Below are positions 44,701-49,768 of a DNA stretch of 49,768 bases, piece by piece; the first letter of the stretch is position 1; each line of letters starts with the position of its first letter. Origin of the DNA: Glomus cerebriforme (taxonomy: Eukaryota; Glomeromycota; Glomeromycetes; Glomerales; Glomeraceae); the NCBI GenBank assembly GCA_003550305.1, contig QKYT01000739.1:5145-54912 (forward strand). Direction: 5' to 3'. Below the pieces are notes generated by a model that was not told the origin of the DNA, did not search any database, and saw only the letters and a program-made list of their open reading frames with translations. The translations under genes were made by a program, and so were the position numbers.

Positions 44701-46805
44701 CAGAGGATATAAGTGTCAAAATGCTACATACCAACCGGTATCGCCTGCAGCACGTGCCTTATCAGATTCTTCTATGAGGTGTTTGGTTGTATCAGCAAGA
44801 GCTTGTAACGATTGTTCGGAAAATTTATCTAGCAAGACCTTCAAATCAAAAAGTTGTTTAGTTAAACTCAACAAACAAAATTTACTGTGACAATTAATAT
44901 TTACTTGTAATAAATCTATTGCTGCAACTCTGACACTGTAGTTGAAAGTTTCATCATCATCGTCAGCGACAAATTGATTCGCGTCTGATGACCAAATTTC
45001 AGCCTAAGCATATAAAATTGAAAAGTTGAACATTTTTAAAGTAAATAAATTAATACACATATTATTTTAGTACAATTAACAGACCTGTTCCTCAGTCATT
45101 TGCATGTAAGATATAATAATCCAAATAATTTGCTTTAAGAAACCGCCCTTTCCATCATTATTTTCAAAAAGTGGTTTAGCTGCTTTTTTACGAACAGATA
45201 AACCAACAAACTCAAATTGAGCGAAAAGTAAATATTCAAATCCAACAACATCTCCATCAGAATCTTGGTAAAAATTTATTCCATTGCCAGAAGGATGGAC
45301 ATACATTTTAATAAACGTATTAAAATAATAAAAATCAAAGATAATAAAAATTAAAAGATATTCGATATTAGATTTAATATTTAGAAGGATATCTATCCCG
45401 TTGATAAACCAAATCAAGCCATATTGGTTCCAATAACATAAGAAGATAATCAGAAATCAATTTCGGGAAATGTTTTATTAAGTAATTCAAACACTAAATG
45501 AGAAAATTAAATATTTACGTTAAAAAGTTTGAATAAATTTTATTATAAATAGAAGTTAATTTCCTTTACCTTCACGACTTCTAATTTTAATCCATATTCT
45601 TCATTCTCAATCTCTTCATTATCAATTGTTCGCTTCTTCAAGATATTTGAAAAAACTTGTAGCCATTCAGGTAATATAGGTTTTAAAAAAGGCTCAATTG
45701 TTTCCGGATGCTCTTCTTTAAGCATAACCAATATTTCTATACATTGTTTAAATATCGTAATAGCACGTCCACGAGTTTTGTAAGAATGAATCTTCAAGTA
45801 TAAGAATAGATCAATCATCGGGTTTCCTTATGAAGTAAAAAATACATAATTAAGAAGTTCAACTTACTCCTTCAGATTGCAAAATTCTCGAAAGTTCCGG
45901 CAGTAACAATGGAGTTACCTGGGAAAATTGTTGTTCCGTTATATCATTTGTGAAAAATTCTTAATTGCAAATAAATTTATTCACAACATCAGTAATATCA
46001 AAGATAAAACATGTAAACGAAATTGTAAATTTATAATTTTACCATTCAGAACCCTCATAGAACCATGAACTTGATCCGGAGAACCAGTCTTCAATTGTGA
46101 CACCAATAAATCCAAAAGATTTGGCCAATATTCAGGCCAATCGTTGTTAGCAATCTTCGACACAACATACGCCTGTATTATATAAAAAAATACAGCATTA
46201 ATATAATCCCAAGGACCTTAAATCTTTTAGTAATTACGTGACAAAGAAGTAAATACCGATGCAACGCGAATTTTATTTGAAGGATCAGATAGCCCATTAA
46301 ATGCTAATTCGCGTACAACAGCCTTTATCTAAAATTTAAGAATAAAGTTATACATAAAGATATAGCTACATAATGTGATGATTTCTGACAAACCTCAAAA
46401 TTTGGCTCTGGATCTATAAATTTATTGTTTGAAGGTGACCAATGCGTTTCGATATAATTTTTCAAGTTAATTGCTGCTGAGTAATAGATAAACAATTAAG
46501 GAATAAAATACAGTAAATTATATTACAAAATCTCAGAAAGGCAAGGATATTTGTCGATATGAAATATCTACTTCTTGCGAAACTATCATTTTAGCAAGAC
46601 TAATAGGATACTCTATAAAATATAATTTGATACTCGTTAATACCGCACTTTTTTGAGAACTAACGCGTTCAGACGCAATAAATATCTTTAATTTAAACCA
46701 GCCTGGAAGTTTTTCTAACTCTTTAAGCCTTGATTCAGCTGCTTGTCTTATATTCGGATCTGAAGAAAGAACAAGTGAAAGAGTTTCATATGCTGCTTTA
46801 TCCAT
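41703..46805 (-). CDS. importin-9 / Kap114-type karyopherin beta
   Basis: Twenty-seven exons on the minus strand total 3069 nt, 1022 residues (human IPO9 about 1040). From 5': 46805-46699, 46599-46551, 46480-46394, 46328-46257, 46172-46043, 45959-45868, 45791-45570, 45493-45393, 45316-45085, 45003-44905, 44838-44732, 44659-44520, 44445-44286, 44203-44068, 43981-43903, 43818-43679, 43590-43462, 43377-43319, 43257-43134, 43058-42969, 42868-42705, 42640-42549, 42473-42444, 42368-42226, 42150-42081, 41998-41913 and 41831-41703. HEAT-repeat segments match IPO9 as I recall it: VDISYRQSAAINLKNYIETH, DSDGDVVGFEYLLF, MQMTEEQAEIWSS, DDDDETFNYSVRVAAIDLLQ, SLVMIFAHLML, MTRSRTRK and the acidic CDEWEDVEEPSPFAPAEDY near the C-terminus. 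It imports cargo such as histones, actin and TBP into the nucleus under Ran control. Two introns are of AT-AC type and are listed separately; the other 24 are GT-AG. Confidence 0.93.
45317..45392 (-). other. AT-AC, U12-type intron 8 of the importin-9 gene
   Basis: 76 nt, phase 2. It starts ATATCCTTCT and ends TTTTAATAC; ATCTTTGAT at 45342-45334 is a branch-site candidate with its A 18 nt from the end. The intron contains no AG dinucleotide, so an AG acceptor is impossible within it. Splicing joins LDLVYQRDR to FIKMYVHPSG and restores the frame that reads DSDGDVVGFE. Confidence 0.88.
46481..46550 (-). other. AT-AC, U12-type intron 2 of the importin-9 gene
   Basis: 70 nt, phase 0, after residue 52. 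It starts ATATCCTTGCC, contains TTCCTTAAT (46503-46495, the U12 branch-site consensus) and ends CTATTAC, with the presumed branch A about 15 nt from the end. Splicing joins SYRQ to SAAINLKNYI, matching the family. The upstream exon has no GT donor before an in-frame TGA. Confidence 0.88.
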
Positions 46806-47357
46806 TTTTTACTTTCTGTAAAATGACTGAAGTTGTAATGATTTCACAATAACGTAAAAATTACAAATAAATGTATGTGGCACAGTAAGTCGCGACTTGC
46901 TTACGTAATCAAACAATCAAACAACTTTGCGAATCTTGTGAACAAAGAATTCAGCGAATCAAACGGTATTTCAGAGATTAATCATAAATCAGCAAAAAGT
47001 ATTGTATTAGACTTTGATCGTGGGAAAACTTCACAGAAATCAGATAAAGCTTGTGACTTGTAAAGCTATGCTATTAATCATTTTTTTCTCCATCTAAATG
47101 CTTTTTTAAGATGCGATTATCTGTTTTGAAACCGCATTTGAAATAAGTTATATTAGTGTGCATATCACTAATTGAATTATTATAAATCATTGATGTATAT
47201 TTGGGAAAGATTTACGTTCCATTTCAATATTGGTAATTGCTTAATACTCCTAACTCAAAATGCTTATTGTCTTACAAAGCGCCAAAAATATTTCATTATA
47301 AATAAGATGAATTTCCTCTCGTTTTTTTTTTAAAAAAAAAATTCTTTTTTTTCAATA
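46806..47357. promoter_or_regulatory. shared divergent upstream region, importin-9 / transaldolase
   Basis: 552 bp between the two start codons. A 62-codon plus-strand frame at 46875-47063 has no recognisable domain. A T-run and A-run (about 47319-47352) lie directly before the transaldolase start. Confidence 0.4.
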
Positions 47358-48532
47358 ATGGCATCAGTTCTTGATCAAATTAAGCAATATACCACCATCG
47401 TTGCGGATTCTGGTGATTTTGAAAGTAGGTATTATAAATTACTATGTAGTATTAACATTTATTTAATTGGTTACTTAAAAATACGTATTTTATTAGCAAT
47501 TGCGCAATATAAGCCTCAGGATGCTACTACAAATCCATCATTAATCTTAGCTGCTACGCAAAAACCAAATTATACTCATTTGATTAATTCGGCCGTTGAG
47601 TATGCAAAGAATAAACCTGGGTCGGTTGATGAAAAAGTTGAATTGGCTATGGATAAATTATTAATTAATTTTGGAGTTGAAATCCTAAAAATTATTCCAG
47701 GGAGGGTTTCTACTGAAGTTGATGCAAGACTTTCTTTTGATAAGGAAGCAACTATCGAAAAAGCGAGACATCTTATTAATCTTTATAAGGATGTTGGTAT
47801 TGGCAAGGAAAGAGTATTGATCAAAATTGCATCCACTTGGGAAGGAATTCAAGCTGCTCGAGAATTAGAAAAAGAGGGAATTCATTGTAATCTCACTCTT
47901 CTTTTTTCATTTCCTCAAGTAAGTAATCTCTAATTGATTACCCTTTTAATTTAAATAAATTAATTCTCTTACATATTTTTAGGCTGTCGCTTGTGCTGAA
48001 GCAAAAGTGACATTGATTAGTCCATTTGTTGGACGCATTCTTGATTGGTATAAGAAAAGTACCGGCAAAACATATGCAGCAAATGAAGATCCTGGTGTTA
48101 TATCTGTAGCAAAAATTTATAATTATTATAAAAATCATGGTTACACGACTATCGTAATGGGTGCCTCTTTTCGCAATACTGGTGAGATTGAGGAATTAGC
48201 TGGTTGTGATTTCTTAACCATTAGTCCTGCTTTGTTACATGAATTACAAAATGACAAAAAAGAAATTAAAAGAAAATTGAGTCCTGAATCAGGTAATTAT
48301 CATTAATTCAAGAACTAACAGTTGAAATATATTAATTAATGAATTTATTGTTACTTCGATTATTGCAGCTAAAGCGTCCTTTGAAGAGAAAGTCACCTTT
48401 GATGAGAAGACTTTTCGATGGGAGCTCAATGAGGATGCAATGGCCACCGAAAAACTTTCTGAGGGTATTCGTAAATTCGCTGCAGATGCTGCCAAATTGA
48501 AAAATCAGTTAAAACAAGAGTTATCTAATTAA
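47358..48532 (+). CDS. TAL1: transaldolase
   Basis: Four exons: 47358-47424, 47497-47918, 47983-48292 and 48369-48532, 963 nt, 320 residues (E. coli TalB 317, yeast Tal1 335). The N-terminus [20 protein letters not shown] then [20 protein letters not shown] is the family signature. The Schiff-base lysine is Lys132 in [13 protein letters not shown], and [23 protein letters not shown] and [18 protein letters not shown] form the rest of the barrel active site. It moves a dihydroxyacetone unit from sedoheptulose 7-phosphate to glyceraldehyde 3-phosphate in the non-oxidative pentose phosphate pathway, in the cytosol. The first intron (47425-47496) splits GDFE from TIAQY in phase 1. All phases close. 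The gene is apparently intact. Confidence 0.96.
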
Positions 48533-49768
48533 TCTAGCATTCATTTACCTAATATGTGGCAAATTTAGTTGTTGTATTGTATATTAAATTTAAATCATAC
48601 TTATTTATACTATATGTATGTTGTAATTGAAATTACAATCCAATTCTTCAAAAATACTGTATCTATTAACGTTTAAATTCATTAAGCAGTTTGGAAATAT
48701 CCTGTTCATATTTGTATATATATGTGCTGTCATCTTTCAGTTAAATTATTCATAAGTATTTATTAGATCGGTAAACAATAACATAAAATCCATCTACAAT
48801 CTGAAATTTGTGCAGTACATAAAATTCTAAATTTATTTAATTCTTAAATATTGTCAAATAAAAGTGCCATTAATAGCATGTAAAGAAATATGCCATTTTT
48901 TAATGAATACATTAAAATAAATAAATAAATAGAAAAAATAAAATTAAAATTTAGCTATCGTGGAATCATAAAACCTATTTAATGCATAGATTATGGAATG
49001 CCATTAAAAAGAAAAAAATATATTTGCCATACTTTTGTTATTTTTTATTTGAATATAAATATCATAATAATATTTAAAGAATAAAATATTACATTATTAT
49101 ATACTAATATAAATGAAAATTTTATTATAAACAATATCTGATATGTTTTTATTTTATTATTTAAATATACCAGTATACAAAATTTTTTTTAAAAATACTT
49201 ACTGTATTATTATTATTTTAAAACCTAAAATCTAAATTTAAGAATTTAAATATAATTCTGGTTAAAATTAATTAATATTTGCAATTATTTGTAAATTTTA
49301 AAAATTTAACATCCTTTTTAATAAAATTTTAAAAGAATTTTCTTGATTATTAATACTTATATCTATTTTTTTTTCGAATAAAAATATTATATTTATTGAT
49401 TATTAATTTTGAAGAAATTAAATCTTAATATATAATGTTAATTTTAATAAACTATAAATTTATTCCTATTATTTAGCAAATAATATCTGTTATATATATA
49501 TAAAATAAAATCATGAGAATAAGCCTTTGAAAGCTGTCTTAATTATAATTATCTTCTCAATTTACCGTATATTATAAACCAAAAGGTTGATCTTATACCA
49601 TTAAGATTACAACTTAAATTTTTATTATAAGTAATATGTATTTAAAAATTTGCATCATAATCAAAAAATATTTATATTGTTATCTTGGCAAATGCAAAGG
49701 ACTGAAACTTTACACGTGATCCAAGTTAACAAGAGTTTATCCCAGCTTTATGATTAACTTTTATAATT
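48533..49768. other. AT-rich 3' flank to window end
   Basis: Very AT-rich with many short A/T tracts. No frame, RNA gene or repeat element recognised on either strand. Confidence 0.6.

Noticed and set aside
45076..45417. A 113-codon minus-strand frame spanning an importin-9 intron
   Set aside because: It starts at a TTG in a frame different from the upstream exon and reads through the AT-AC intron; the conserved part begins only after the intron.

Overview
The window looks like nuclear DNA of an arbuscular mycorrhizal fungus, most likely Rhizophagus irregularis or a close relative (inference). The signs are very AT-rich intergenic DNA, short introns, a Sel1-like repeat protein, a kinase of the type greatly expanded in Glomeromycotina (CxxC-type N-terminal module, then a tyrosine-kinase-like domain), relics of families I recall from this lineage, and run-on N positions typical of a draft assembly. 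No organism label was available.

The window splits into two compartments. Positions 1 to about 25,200 are gene-poor and repeat-rich. They hold the 5' part of a Sel1-repeat gene (minus strand, running off the left edge), an intact kinase gene (5675-7913), a decayed kinase copy, a transposase relic split by a 352-bp hAT-type MITE with a perfect 8-bp target duplication, a small pogo-like MITE, a decayed gene whose surviving region carries a PD...GEAK signature suggestive of a PD-(D/E)XK nuclease, a second lineage-specific relic, and a minisatellite with higher-order organisation that contains the 230-base assembly gap.

Positions 25,244 to 48,532 are a dense housekeeping island of ten genes: mitochondrial ribosomal protein bL27m (-), nucleoporin Nup58/Nup49 type (-), a DHHC palmitoyltransferase (+), mitochondrial GrpE (-), Mediator subunit Med10 (+), an unidentified coiled-coil/acidic protein (-), the decapping activator Pat1 (+), a TFIIIB Bdp1-like SANT protein (+), importin-9/Kap114 (-) and transaldolase (+). 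I assembled exon structures by hand and checked each by summing exon lengths and phases. Nine of the ten close exactly; the coiled-coil gene has an unresolved 5' end. The order alternates between divergent pairs with short shared upstream regions and convergent pairs.

The most notable observation is in the importin-9 gene. It has 27 exons and encodes 1022 residues. Two of its introns can only be spliced in frame as AT-AC introns. Both begin ATATCCTT, the 5' splice-site consensus of the minor (U12-dependent) spliceosome, and both have a U12-like branch site about 15-18 nt before a terminal AC. One contains no AG dinucleotide at all. A second splicing observation is the kinase gene, whose C-terminal tail is built from a run of tiny frame-preserving exons all joined in phase 1, one through a GC-AG intron.

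All product names rest on motif recognition and memory of families; no database search was run. Coordinates were derived by counting and may be off by a base in places, although the phases sum correctly.
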